Assembly: GCA_018268415.1 (NCBI GenBank)
Contig: JAFDWO010000134.1
Location: forward strand, 21,679 to 85,678
Length of the DNA: 64,000 bases
Direction: 5' to 3'
From: Actinomycetota bacterium
GTDB taxonomy: Bacteria > Actinomycetota > Thermoleophilia > Solirubrobacterales > 70-9
Part shown: positions 9,433 to 17,809 of the stretch, piece after piece
Layout of the letters: each line of letters opens with the position of its first letter
Numbering within the stretch: position 1 is the stretch's first letter
Notes under the pieces: generated by a model
What the model was told of the DNA's origin: nothing
Database searches by the model: none
Seen by the model: the letters and a program-made list of their open reading frames with translations, nothing else
Program-made: the position numbers and the translations under genes

Positions 9433-10106
9433 GCCGCCACCGCCTTCCGGTCGTCGATTGCTCCAAGTCCTTCCGACAGCGCCCGGCAGTGCTCGACCAG
9501 GCAGGCGCCGATCTCTTCGATCTTCGCCCGATCGGTGCGGTAGGAGGGGGCGAGGACGCTGAGCGCGGCGATGATCCCGCCGGAGGCGCCGCGCACCGGC
9601 GCCGCCACCGCCACCACGTCGGGTTCGACCGAGCCCTCGGTCCAGGCGTAACCGCTCGCGTCGACGTCGCCGGTGAGGGCGGCGCCCATCGCGGTGCCGG
9701 TCATCGGGATCGAACGGCCGACCCAGCCGACGCCCTGGATCAGGCGGGGGCTCGCCACCTGCCGCAGGTAGAGCACCCGCTCCCCTTCGATCTGGATCCC
9801 CAGGTTGGCCGTCTCCCCGGTGTCGTGGGCGATTTCCATCAGGTGCGGGCCGGAGTGCTCGTGCACGGAGTCCTCGCGCAGCGCCGCGGCGCCGATCTGG
9901 ATCAGGCGGTGGCCCGGGTGATAGCCGCCGTCGACGTCACGGGAGGCGAACCCGCTGTCGACGAGGGCGGCGAGCAGGCGCAGAGCCGTGCTCGGGGGAA
10001 GCTGCGAGGCCCGGGCGAGGTCGCTCAGGGACTTGCCCTGATCGGGGTCCGCGAGGTCGGTCAGGAGTTTGAGGGTCCGGTCTACGGAGCGGGTTGAGCT
10101 TGCCAT
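9429..10106 (-). CDS. IclR-family regulator of the hut operon
   Basis: About 225 residues with the IclR architecture: an N-terminal winged helix ([20 protein letters not shown], residues about 29-48) and a C-terminal effector-binding domain. It is the first gene of the hut operon and overlaps hutU by 4 bases, so it probably controls its own operon, with urocanate or a downstream product as likely effector (inference). I chose ATG 10106; an in-frame ATG at 10118 adds four residues. The start is close to a TATGCT element, so the transcript may have a very short leader. Confidence 0.85.
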   Translation of the reverse strand: MASSTRSVDRTLKLLTDLADPDQGKSLSDLARASQLPPSTALRLLAALVDSGFASRDVDGGYHPGHRLIQIGAAALREDSVHEHSGPHLMEIAHDTGETANLGIQIEGERVLYLRQVASPRLIQGVGWVGRSIPMTGTAMGAALTGDVDASGYAWTEGSVEPDVVAVAAPVRGASGGIIAALSVLAPSYRTDRAKIEEIGACLVEHCRALSEGLGAIDDRKAVAA

Positions 10107-10130
10107 GCGGCTTAGCATACAGTGGCAGAC

Positions 10131-10149
10131 CGTTCCATTGTGTAGAACG
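10131..10149. promoter_or_regulatory. candidate IclR operator
   Basis: CGTTC-N9-GAACG: perfect 5-bp arms between the divergent IclR/hut operon and the crotonase gene at 10167. The spacing and half-sites resemble the palindromes bound by IclR proteins. It ends 17 bases before the crotonase ATG, so binding would block that promoter as well. Confidence 0.5.
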
Positions 10150-10166
10150 CTGCTGAAGGAGGGAAA

Positions 10167-10928
10167 ATGGCCGACGAGCTACTGATCGAGCGCTCCGGAC
10201 CGGTGCTGGAACTGGTGATCAACCGGCCCGAGGCGCGCAACGCGCTCAACCTGGCGGTGGCCGAGGGGATCGCGCGGGGGCTGGACACGCTCGACCGGGA
10301 CCCGACCCTCGGCGTCGGGGTGATCGCCGCCACCGGCCCCAACTTCTCCTCCGGGATGGACCTCAAGGCCTTCGCCCGCGGCGAGGTCCCGGAGGTCGCG
10401 GACCGGGGCTTCGCCGGCATCGTCGAGCGGCCCGCCACCAAGCCACTGATCGCCGCGGTCGAGGGGTACGCGGTCGCGGGTGGCTTCGAGGTCGCGCTCG
10501 CCTGCGACCTGATCGTCGCCTCCCGCGAGGCGAAGTTCAGCCTGCCGGAGGTCAAGGTCGGCCTGATCGCCGCCGGCGGCGCCCTCCTGCGCCTCCCCCG
10601 CCGCATTCCCTACAACGAGGCAGCGCGCCTGGCGCTCACCGGTGACTTCCTCACCGCCGAGCGAGCCGACGCCCTCGGCCTCCTGGCCGCCGTCGTCGAC
10701 CCCGGCGAGGCGCGCGGCGCGGCAGGCGCCCTGGCCGCGAGGATCGCCGCGAACGCCCCCCTCGCCCTCGCCGCCACGAAGGCGTCCCTGGCCCTCTCCT
10801 CCGTCCCCGAGCCGGAGGCCTGGCCCGCCCAGCGCGTCATCGATGATCGGATCAAGGCCTCCGCGGACGCCCGGGAGGGCGCCCGCGCGTTCGCCGAGAA
10901 GCGCCCGCCGGCGTGGAGCGGTAGCTGA
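10167..10928 (+). CDS. enoyl-CoA hydratase/isomerase family protein (crotonase)
   Basis: A 253-residue crotonase-fold protein. The oxyanion-hole segments are present (FSSGMDLKAF and VEGYAVAGGFEVALACD), and both glutamates expected of a hydratase are in place, in GGFE and in LPEVKVGL. It should therefore be a competent hydratase or dehydratase on an enoyl-CoA, in the cytoplasm. A strong AAGGAGGG site precedes ATG 10167. It stands alone on the plus strand, divergent from the hut operon and convergent with the 3-hydroxyacyl-CoA dehydrogenase. The physiological substrate is unknown. Confidence 0.88.
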   Translation: MADELLIERSGPVLELVINRPEARNALNLAVAEGIARGLDTLDRDPTLGVGVIAATGPNFSSGMDLKAFARGEVPEVADRGFAGIVERPATKPLIAAVEGYAVAGGFEVALACDLIVASREAKFSLPEVKVGLIAAGGALLRLPRRIPYNEAARLALTGDFLTAERADALGLLAAVVDPGEARGAAGALAARIAANAPLALAATKASLALSSVPEPEAWPAQRVIDDRIKASADAREGARAFAEKRPPAWSGS

Positions 10929-10952
10929 CCGGAGCGACCTCCCGCCGCCGCC

Positions 10953-12095
10953 TCAGACGAGGCCGGCGAGGCGCGGGGCGGGGCGGTAGGCCTCGCCATG
11001 GTCCTCGCGCATGCCGACCAGGCGGCGGTGGACCGCGGCGAAGCCGAGGCGACGGCCGATCTCCAGGGGCCCCAGCGGCCAGCGGTAGCCGAGGCGCATC
11101 GCGAGGTCGATGTCGGGCTCGGCGGCGATGCCCTCTTCGAGGGCGAAGGCACCCTCGTTGACGAGGCAGGCGCTGATCCAGCCCACCACCGCGACCGCCT
11201 CGGGGCCGGCGAGCTCCTCCAGCCGGCGGGGGTCGGTGAGCAGGCCGGGCCCACCGCCCGCGGGGTCCGGACCCCGCCTTGAGGCGGGGTCGTAGTCGTA
11301 GAACCCGGCGCCGGTCTTGCGGCCGAGCCTGCCGGCGGCGACCATCTGCACGAGGGTCCGGTGAGGGCGCCAGCGAGGCTCGCCGAAGGACTGGCGGAAG
11401 AACGATTCGGCGACCCCGAGGCTGACGTCGGCACCGACCAGGTCGATCAGCTCGAAAGGGCCCATCGGGAAGCCCACCAGGCGGCAGGCGAGGTCGACCC
11501 GGGCGGGCCGGACCCCGAGCGCCGCCGCGCAACGGAGGCCCTCGGTGGTGAACGGACGGGCACAGCGGTTGGCGAGAAAACCGATCCCGTCGGCGACCCG
11601 GATCGGCGTCTTGCCCAGCGTTCGCGCCAGCTCCTCGCCGTGCGCCACCACGTCCGCCGCGGTGCGCCCGCCGACCACCACCTCGACCAGCTCCATCGCC
11701 TTCACCGGGTTGAAGAAGTGCAGGCCGAGGAAGCGGGAGGGATCGGGCACGGTGGCCGCCAGCGCCTCGACCGAGAGCGACGAGGTGTTGGTGGCCAGCA
11801 CCGCGTCGGGGGCGACGACGGCGGCCAGCTCGGCGAAGATCGCCCGCTTCAGGCCGAGGTCCTCGGGCGCCGCCTCGATCACCGTCCCGCACTCGGCGAG
11901 GCCCGCCGCCGCGTCGACCACCCGCACGCTGCCGGCCCTCGCCGGCTTCTCCGCCGCCCGCTCGCGCGCCGCCGGGCTCGGCTCGAGGACCACCACGTCG
12001 AGCCCGGCCCGCGCGGCGACCGTGGCGATCCCGCGCCCCATCGTCCCGGCGCCGACGACCCCGAGCGGGCGCGCCGCCGGGGCGCCGTCAGCCAC
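10953..12095 (-). CDS. 3-hydroxyacyl-CoA dehydrogenase
   Basis: A 380-residue NAD+-dependent dehydrogenase for the third step of beta-oxidation. The N-terminus has the Rossmann fingerprint GVVGAGTMGRGIA, followed by ATNTSSLSVEALA and GLHFFNPVKAMELVEVV with the catalytic His; two C-terminal helical domains follow, so it is a stand-alone long form. The start is GTG 12095, overlapping the next crotonase stop by 8 bases. A palindromic element (11260-11291) sits in-frame between the first C-terminal domain and the last one and encodes an Asp/Arg/Pro/Gly-rich insert. Confidence 0.9.
   Translation of the reverse strand: MADGAPAARPLGVVGAGTMGRGIATVAARAGLDVVVLEPSPAARERAAEKPARAGSVRVVDAAAGLAECGTVIEAAPEDLGLKRAIFAELAAVVAPDAVLATNTSSLSVEALAATVPDPSRFLGLHFFNPVKAMELVEVVVGGRTAADVVAHGEELARTLGKTPIRVADGIGFLANRCARPFTTEGLRCAAALGVRPARVDLACRLVGFPMGPFELIDLVGADVSLGVAESFFRQSFGEPRWRPHRTLVQMVAAGRLGRKTGAGFYDYDPASRRGPDPAGGGPGLLTDPRRLEELAGPEAVAVVGWISACLVNEGAFALEEGIAAEPDIDLAMRLGYRWPLGPLEIGRRLGFAAVHRRLVGMREDHGEAYRPAPRLAGLV
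11260..11291. repeat. nested palindromes inside coding sequence
   Basis: GCGGGGTCCGGACCCCGC (11260-11277) is an 18-bp perfect palindrome. It overlaps a second hairpin, GACCCCGCC-TTGA-GGCGGGGTC (11270-11291). Both lie in the 3-hydroxyacyl-CoA dehydrogenase gene and are translated in-frame as a low-complexity linker, like a small palindromic element tolerated in a surface loop. Confidence 0.65.
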
Positions 12096-12900
12096 GGGCG
12101 GCGAGCTTCGCCTCGAGCTCGGCGACCCGCGCCGCGAGGAGCGCCTTCGCCTCCTCGGTGTTGTGGCTCAGCTGGTGGGCGAGGAAGTGGTAGGCGGCGG
12201 CGTCGTCGCGGCCGCGGCGGCGCTCGATGAAGTCGAAGCTCAGCTTCGAGAGGGCGAGCGCCTCGCGCGGCACGCGGGAGAGCCCGGCGACGACCTCCTC
12301 GACCTTGGCGTCGAGCCCCTCCGGCTCGACCACCCAGTTGACCAGGCCCAGCTGCAGGGCCTGCGCGGCTCCGATCCCCTCGCTCAGCCAGAGCAGCTGC
12401 TTCGCCTGCCGCACGCCGAGGTCCCAGGCGAAGGTCGGCAGCTCGACGTCGTCGGCGCCCTGGTCTCGGGTGACCCGCGAGGAGAACTGCGCGTCGCTCG
12501 AGGCCACCACCAGGTCGGTCGCCGAGACCAGCATCATCGCCGCCGCCACGCAGTGGCCCTGGACCCGGGCGACCGTCGGCATCGGCAGCTCCCGCAGCAG
12601 CGTCACCGGCCGCACGAAGACCTCGGCCTCCTGCCACATCCGCGTCTCCACCGCCTCCAGGTTGCGGGCGTAGTCCTCGTCCTGGACCGCCGCGTTGAGG
12701 TCGTGCCCGGCGCTGAAGGTGGGCCCGGCGCCCGCCAGGACGACCACCCGGATGTCGCGCCGGTCCCGCGTCTCGACCAGGACCCGCTCCAGCTCGCGCA
12801 GCAGGGTCGGGCTCTGGGCGTTGCGCTTGCCCGGGCGATTGAGCGTGATCCAGCGCGCCTCGCCCCGGTCCTCGACCAGGATCGTCGCCTCCTCGTTCAT
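12088..12900 (-). CDS. crotonase-family protein lacking the usual catalytic glutamates
   Basis: A 270-residue enoyl-CoA hydratase/isomerase superfamily member with the oxyanion segments FSAGHDLNAAV and QGHCVAAAMMLVSATD. Where standard hydratases carry Glu (GGGxE and PE), this protein has AAMML and SSRVTRD, so ordinary hydratase chemistry is doubtful; related actinobacterial proteins are annotated as enoyl-CoA hydratases of unknown specificity. ATG 12900 has an excellent GGAGAGGAGGAGG site and overlaps the acyl-CoA dehydrogenase stop (ATGA). It belongs to the minus-strand acyl-CoA operon. Confidence 0.82.
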   Translation of the reverse strand: MNEEATILVEDRGEARWITLNRPGKRNAQSPTLLRELERVLVETRDRRDIRVVVLAGAGPTFSAGHDLNAAVQDEDYARNLEAVETRMWQEAEVFVRPVTLLRELPMPTVARVQGHCVAAAMMLVSATDLVVASSDAQFSSRVTRDQGADDVELPTFAWDLGVRQAKQLLWLSEGIGAAQALQLGLVNWVVEPEGLDAKVEEVVAGLSRVPREALALSKLSFDFIERRRGRDDAAAYHFLAHQLSHNTEEAKALLAARVAELEAKLAARG

Positions 12901-13949
12901 GACCTCCTCCTCTCCAGGTAGCCGGCGCCGACCGCCTCGGCGCTCCTGCCCTCGCCGCCGAGCAGGTACTGGTCGGCGAGGATCCGTCGGTAGAAGAGGT
13001 GCAGGCCGAGCTCCCAGGAGAAGCCGATGCCGCCGTGGACCTGGATCGAGGCCTCGCAGGCCTCGCGGGCGGCGGCCGGCAGGGCGTGGCAGAGCACGGC
13101 CAGGTGGCCGTCCAGAGCCTCGTCGCCGGGCCCGTCCTCGGCCGCGAGGTCGACGTAGCGGCCGATCCCGGCGCGGCCGATCTCGACCCCGAGCTTGGCG
13201 CCGGCGAGCAGGTGGGCGACCGCCTGGAAGCCGGCGATCTCCTGTCCAAACTGGCGGCGCCGGCCGGCGTACTCGACCGCCGTCTCGAGGCAACGCTCGC
13301 CCGCGCCGAAGGCCTCGCAGACCAGCATCAGCTCGTACTCGCGGCGGACCGCGGCGGCCTTGGAGCCGACCAGCGAGGCGAACGGCGCGGCGGCGGTGAC
13401 CTCGACGCGGGAGAGGCCCTGGCCGGAATCGAGCGCGAGGAACGGCTCGACCGCCACCGCGCTCCCCTCCCCCAGCCCGTACAGCGAGATCGCCGCCGGC
13501 GCCAGGACGACGAGCACCTCGGCCCCCTCCGGCACCGCGGCCGCGAGGGTGGCGCCGTCGCCCGCGAGCGCCACCGCCCCGCCCAGGGTCCCCTCCGCAG
13601 CGCGCTCCAGCAGGCCACCGGCGCGCTCGCATCCCCCCGCCGCCACCGCGGCCACGGCCGGCGCCAGGCCGAACGCCCCGTCGCGGAGCGCGGCGGGAAC
13701 CAGGTGGCGACCGAAGACGGCGGCCAGGCGCGCCCGCTCGCCGACTCCGATCCCGAGGCCGCCGGCGTCTTCGGCGAGGGCGACGAGGTCGATGCCGAGC
13801 TCCCGGATCGTGCCCAGCGCCGCGGCCTCGAGCGCGCAGTCCTCGGCGGTCGCCGCGAGCAGCGCCTCGGTGGTGAGGATCTGCGCCAGCGACTCGTCCA
13901 GCGAGCGGGCCAGCTCGGCGCCCGCGCCGGTGTCCGCGGGCGTGCTCAT
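12897..13949 (-). CDS. acyl-CoA dehydrogenase, small partner subunit
   Basis: A 350-residue acyl-CoA dehydrogenase-family protein with an Ala-rich, divergent N-terminal half and a recognisable C-terminal domain (RRRQFGQEIAGFQAVAHLLA, then IQVHGGIGFSWELGLHLF). The FAD-binding beta-domain is weak. It is translationally coupled to the longer acyl-CoA dehydrogenase gene upstream. Adjacent long and short ACAD genes are the signature of heteromeric enzymes such as the actinobacterial FadE28/FadE29 (ChsE) type, so I infer the two form one alpha2beta2 enzyme. Confidence 0.85.
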   Translation of the reverse strand: MSTPADTGAGAELARSLDESLAQILTTEALLAATAEDCALEAAALGTIRELGIDLVALAEDAGGLGIGVGERARLAAVFGRHLVPAALRDGAFGLAPAVAAVAAGGCERAGGLLERAAEGTLGGAVALAGDGATLAAAVPEGAEVLVVLAPAAISLYGLGEGSAVAVEPFLALDSGQGLSRVEVTAAAPFASLVGSKAAAVRREYELMLVCEAFGAGERCLETAVEYAGRRRQFGQEIAGFQAVAHLLAGAKLGVEIGRAGIGRYVDLAAEDGPGDEALDGHLAVLCHALPAAAREACEASIQVHGGIGFSWELGLHLFYRRILADQYLLGGEGRSAEAVGAGYLERRRS

Positions 13950-15106
13950 CGCGAGGCCCCGAGGCCGAGCAGCTGGCGGGAGATGATGTTGAGCTGGATC
14001 TCGGTGCTGCCGCCGTAGATGCTCACCGAGCGTCCCTCCAACAGGTCGTGGGTCCAGTGGTTCATCGCCAGCGCGACGTCGGGACCGAGCAGCTCCAGCG
14101 CGGTGGCGAAGAGGCGCTGCTCGACCCGCGAGAGGAAGAGCTTGTCGATCGAGGTCGAGCCCGGCGGCAGCGTCCCCGCCGCCTGCGCCGCCAGGGTCCG
14201 GTACCCCTGCGCCTTCAGCAGCTCGAGGTCGGCGTGGAGGCGACCGACCTGGCGCCGCACTTCGCGCTCGCCGGCGGTGCCGGCGGCGAGCAGCGCGTCG
14301 ACCAGGTCCTCCAGCGCCCGGCGCAGTCGGATCTGGCGCTCCAGCACGAAGAGGCCGCGCTCGTAGGAGAGCATCTGCATCGCCGCCTTCCAGCCGTTGC
14401 CGAGGCCGCCGATCACGTCGTCTACCCGCGCCTCGACATCGTCGAGGAAGACCTCGTTGAAGTGGCGCTCACCGAGCATCTGCGGCAGGGCGACGACGTT
14501 CACCCCCGGGTCCTCCATGTCGACGATCACCAGCGAGAGGCCGCGGTGGCGCTCGGAGCCCGGCTCGGTGCGAACCAGGCAGGCGCAACGGCGGGCGATG
14601 TGGGCGCGCGAGGTCCAGACCTTCTGGCCGGTGACGAGGATCCGGTCACCGTCGACCCGCCCGCGGGTGCGGATCGCCGCCAGGTCGGAGCCCGCCTCGG
14701 GCTCGGAGAAGCCCTGGCACCAGGACTCGGTCGCGTCGAGCATCGGCGGCAGGTAGCGCTCCGCCTGAGCCTCGTCACCGAAGTCCATGATCGTCGGCCC
14801 GCACATGTAGACGCCGATCCGGTTGATCAGCTCCGGCATCGAGCTCGCCGCCAACTCCTCGGAGAAGACCGCCTCGGCGCGCAGGTCGAGCCCGCCGCCG
14901 CCATAACGCTCCGGCCACGACAGGCCGACGAAGCCCGCCTCGTGCAGCTGCGCCTGCCAGCGCACCAGAGCGTCGAGGCGCTCGCCGAAATCCTGCGGCG
15001 GCGGCCCCGGATCGTGGGCGCCCATCCAGGCGCGGATGCGACCGCGCAGCTCTTCGTCCTCGGGACGGAAGCGCAGCGTCTCGACCGGCAGCGGCCCGGC
15101 GCTCAC
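13946..15106 (-). CDS. acyl-CoA dehydrogenase, large partner subunit
   Basis: A 386-residue flavoprotein that introduces a 2,3 double bond into an acyl-CoA. ACAD features include GLSWPERYGGGGLDL, the FAD/substrate segment WCQGFSEPEAGSDLAAIRT, TGQKVWTSRAHIA and the C-terminal IYGGSTEIQLNIISRQLLG. The start is GTG 15106, overlapping the phosphotransferase stop as GTGA. It is paired with the shorter ACAD immediately downstream and probably forms a heteromer with it. Confidence 0.9.
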   Translation of the reverse strand: MSAGPLPVETLRFRPEDEELRGRIRAWMGAHDPGPPPQDFGERLDALVRWQAQLHEAGFVGLSWPERYGGGGLDLRAEAVFSEELAASSMPELINRIGVYMCGPTIMDFGDEAQAERYLPPMLDATESWCQGFSEPEAGSDLAAIRTRGRVDGDRILVTGQKVWTSRAHIARRCACLVRTEPGSERHRGLSLVIVDMEDPGVNVVALPQMLGERHFNEVFLDDVEARVDDVIGGLGNGWKAAMQMLSYERGLFVLERQIRLRRALEDLVDALLAAGTAGEREVRRQVGRLHADLELLKAQGYRTLAAQAAGTLPPGSTSIDKLFLSRVEQRLFATALELLGPDVALAMNHWTHDLLEGRSVSIYGGSTEIQLNIISRQLLGLGASR

Positions 15107-16122
15107 AGCTCCACCTCGAGGCCGCCGGCGACGAGGACGTCGGGGATCTCGGCGATCTGCTCGAAGCCCTCGCCGAGCGTGTCGCCCGCTTCCATCCGGG
15201 CGCCGATCCCGGCGACGATCACCGCCAGCTTGAAATGCGCCAGGGCGACGAAGAAGGGTAGGTCGGCGAGGTCGGCGCCGGTCGCCGCGGCGTAGGCGGC
15301 GGTCAGCTCCTCGCGCTCGATGAACCCGGGCGCGGTGGTGATCTCGTGGACCTCGGAGGCGCAACGATCGCCCGGCCGGCACCAGTACATCACCAGCATC
15401 CCGAGGTCGGCGAGCGGATCGCCGATCGTCGCCATCTCCCAGTCGAGGACGGCGACGATCCGCCCCGGGTCGGCGGGGTCGAGGACGACGTTGTCGATCC
15501 GATAGTCGCCGTGGACGAGGGCAGCGCGGGAGCTCGCGGGCACGGCGGCCTCGAGCCGGGTGGCGAGCTCGCGCAGCGGCGCCGTCACCCTGATCCCCGA
15601 GTCCAGCTGCCCGACCCAGCGCCGGACCTGGCGCTCGGCATAGCGGTCAGGCCGACCGAGGCCCGCCAGCCCGGCGGCCTCGTAATCGACGGCGTGGATC
15701 GCGGCCAGCGTCTCGACCAGGGCGAAGGAGGTGCGACGGGCCGCGGCCGGGTCGAGGTCGACGTCACGGGGAGCGCGCAGGATGCGCCCGTCGACCCGCT
15801 CCATCACGTAGAACTCGGCCCCGATGACGGCCTCGTCATCACAGTGGAAAAGCGGCCGCGGAGCAGGCACCGCGCTGCCGACGAGCCCGCCGAGCACGGC
15901 GAACTCGCGCCCCATGTCGTGGGCGGTGGGCAGGCGCCGGCCGAGGGGTGGGCGACGCAGCACCCACTCGCGCCGGCCCTGGCGCAGCGCCACGGTGATG
16001 TTGGAGCGCCCGCCGCCGATCAGCTCGGCCTCGAGAGGCAGGGACGGGTCGAGGTCGAGGGGCGCGGCGAGGACCGCCGCGAGGCGCTCGGGGTCGAGGC
16101 CGGGCACCGCCTGCTCGGTCAT
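15103..16122 (-). CDS. aminoglycoside-phosphotransferase-like (ACAD10/11-type) kinase
   Basis: A 339-residue phosphotransferase of the APH family. The catalytic loop LVHGDYRIDNVVLDP and the metal-binding VLDWEMATIGDPLADLG are intact. Proteins of this subgroup are commonly encoded beside acyl-CoA dehydrogenases; the mammalian ACAD10/11 kinase domain phosphorylates 4-hydroxyacyl-CoAs so that the ACAD domain can process them. Its place directly upstream of two ACAD genes suggests a similar role on a hydroxylated acyl-CoA (inference), not drug resistance. ATG 16122 is 14 bases after the SDR stop. Confidence 0.85.
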   Translation of the reverse strand: MTEQAVPGLDPERLAAVLAAPLDLDPSLPLEAELIGGGRSNITVALRQGRREWVLRRPPLGRRLPTAHDMGREFAVLGGLVGSAVPAPRPLFHCDDEAVIGAEFYVMERVDGRILRAPRDVDLDPAAARRTSFALVETLAAIHAVDYEAAGLAGLGRPDRYAERQVRRWVGQLDSGIRVTAPLRELATRLEAAVPASSRAALVHGDYRIDNVVLDPADPGRIVAVLDWEMATIGDPLADLGMLVMYWCRPGDRCASEVHEITTAPGFIEREELTAAYAAATGADLADLPFFVALAHFKLAVIVAGIGARMEAGDTLGEGFEQIAEIPDVLVAGGLEVEL

Positions 16123-16136
16123 CGCGCCCGCCCCCA

Positions 16137-16976
16137 CTAGATGTTCTTCGCGTTCACGCCGATTGCCGCCGAGAGCGTGGCGCCGGTGATGTAGCGAGCC
16201 TGGTCGGAGGCGAGGAACAGCACCGCGTCGGAGATGTCGTCGGGCTCCGCGTAGGGGACCGGGAGGACGTTGACGCTCTGGAACGCGGGCAGCGCGTCCT
16301 CCAGGGTCGGGTTCTCGAGGTCGGGGCGGAAGAGCTTGTAGGAGGCCTCGTTTTTCATCATCGTCGTGTCGACCGAGCTCGGGCAGACGACGTTGGCGGT
16401 GATCCCGCGCGGCGCCAGCTCCAACGCCAGGCTCTTGACCATCCCGATCAGCCCCCACTTCGCCGCCGCGTAGTGGCCGATGTTCTCCCAGCCCGCACGA
16501 CCCGCCATCGAGGCGGTGGCGACCACCCGGCCGGCCTCCGATCCATATATATGGGGCACCGCGGCGCGGACCGTGTTGAAGGCGCCGGTGAGGTTGACGT
16601 CGATCATCGTCCCCCAGGTCTCGGCGCTCATCGTGGCGAGCTCGCCGAAGGTGCAGATGCCGGCGTTGACGACGATGACGTCGAGCCCGCCGAAGGCGGC
16701 GACCGCGCGGCCGACCGCCTCCTCCATCTGCGCGAGCGAGCGGACGTCGGCGACGAGCACCTCGACGCGGCGGCCCGCGGCCTTGACCAGCGCCGCCGTC
16801 TCCTCCAGCTCCGCCCGGCTGCCGAGCGGGTAGGCGACGGTCTCCATCTCCTCGACCGCGAGGTCGAGGAGGGCGACGTCGGCGCCCTCGCGGGCGAAGC
16901 GCACGGCGTGGTTGCGGCCCTGGCCGCGGGCGGCGCCGGTGACCAGCACCCGGCGCCCCTCGAAGCGCCCGCTCAC
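16137..16976 (-). CDS. mycofactocin-type short-chain dehydrogenase/reductase
   Basis: A 279-residue SDR. The nucleotide-binding start VLVTGAARGQGRNHAVRFA is the form typical of mycofactocin-dependent SDRs (carveol-dehydrogenase type), in which bound NAD is recycled by the redox cofactor mycofactocin. The Ser-Tyr-Lys set is seen in ATASMAGRAG and HYAAAKWG. A lengthened segment near residue 210 (around MMKNEASYKLFRPD) is also typical of this family. GTG 16976 overlaps the next SDR stop as GTGA. It probably oxidises a hydroxyl intermediate or alcohol in this degradation pathway. Confidence 0.88.
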   Translation of the reverse strand: MSGRFEGRRVLVTGAARGQGRNHAVRFAREGADVALLDLAVEEMETVAYPLGSRAELEETAALVKAAGRRVEVLVADVRSLAQMEEAVGRAVAAFGGLDVIVVNAGICTFGELATMSAETWGTMIDVNLTGAFNTVRAAVPHIYGSEAGRVVATASMAGRAGWENIGHYAAAKWGLIGMVKSLALELAPRGITANVVCPSSVDTTMMKNEASYKLFRPDLENPTLEDALPAFQSVNVLPVPYAEPDDISDAVLFLASDQARYITGATLSAAIGVNAKNI

Positions 16977-17809
16977 GCCGCCGTCCTCGCGTTCCAGCCG
17001 AGCGCCACCGGGACCGCCTCGCCGGTGATCATCCGCGCTTCCTCGGAGGCGAGGAAGAGCACCGTGTCGGAGATGTCGTCGGGCTGCACCCAGGGGATCG
17101 GGATCGGGTTCAACTCGGTGAAGGCCCGCTCGACGTCGGCGGGCGTGTAGCTCGTCTGGTCGGCGAGGAAGAGCTCGCGGAAGGCCTCGTTCTGGATCAT
17201 CGCCGTGTCGACCGAGGTCGGGCAGACCGCGTTGACGGTGACGCCGTGCTCGGCGAGCTCCAGCGCCAGGCTCTTGACCAGCCCGATCACCCCCCACTTC
17301 GCGGCGACGTAATGGCCGATGTTCGGCGCCCCCAGCCGGCCGACCACCGAGGAGGTGGCGACGATCCGCCCGCTGCCGCGCTCCGCCATGTGCCCGGCGA
17401 CCGCGCGCAGCGTCTTGAAGACGCCGCCGAGGTTGATGTCGATCATGTTCTGCCACTCGTCGTCGGTCATCGCGGCGATCGTCGAGACGCCGGCGATCCC
17501 CGCGTTGGCGACGGCGATGTCGATGCCGCCGAAGGCCTCGATCCCGGCGTCGACCACCCGCGCGAGGGCGGCGCCGTCGCGGACGTCGGCCTCCAACGCG
17601 ACCGCCCGGCCGCCCGCCGCCTCGACCGCCGCGACGGTCTCCTCGAGGTCGGCCGCCGAGGCGAGGCCGTAGGGCACCGTCCCCAGGTCGGCGCAACGAT
17701 CGCAGAGGACGAGGTCGGCGCCCTCGGCGGCGAAGCGCACCGCGTGCGAGCGGCCCTGGCCGCGGGCGGCGCCGGTGACCAGCGCGACCTTGTCGTCAAA
17801 CCGCGGCAT
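16973..17809 (-). CDS. mycofactocin-type short-chain dehydrogenase/reductase
   Basis: A 278-residue paralogue of the neighbouring SDR, starting ALVTGAARGQGRSHAVRFA. Catalytic residues lie in ATSSVVGRLG and HYVAAKWG, and the long C-terminal excursion with DTAMIQNEAFRELF is conserved between the two. I chose ATG 17809 (GAGAAGGCG upstream); it overlaps the crotonase stop by 14 bases. Two adjacent copies suggest either two alcohol intermediates or a recent tandem duplication followed by divergence. Confidence 0.88.
   Translation of the reverse strand: MPRFDDKVALVTGAARGQGRSHAVRFAAEGADLVLCDRCADLGTVPYGLASAADLEETVAAVEAAGGRAVALEADVRDGAALARVVDAGIEAFGGIDIAVANAGIAGVSTIAAMTDDEWQNMIDINLGGVFKTLRAVAGHMAERGSGRIVATSSVVGRLGAPNIGHYVAAKWGVIGLVKSLALELAEHGVTVNAVCPTSVDTAMIQNEAFRELFLADQTSYTPADVERAFTELNPIPIPWVQPDDISDTVLFLASEEARMITGEAVPVALGWNARTAA

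Noticed and set aside
15103..16122. Antibiotic-resistance aminoglycoside phosphotransferase
   Set aside because: Sequence and position next to acyl-CoA dehydrogenases fit the ACAD10/11-associated kinase group, not drug modification.
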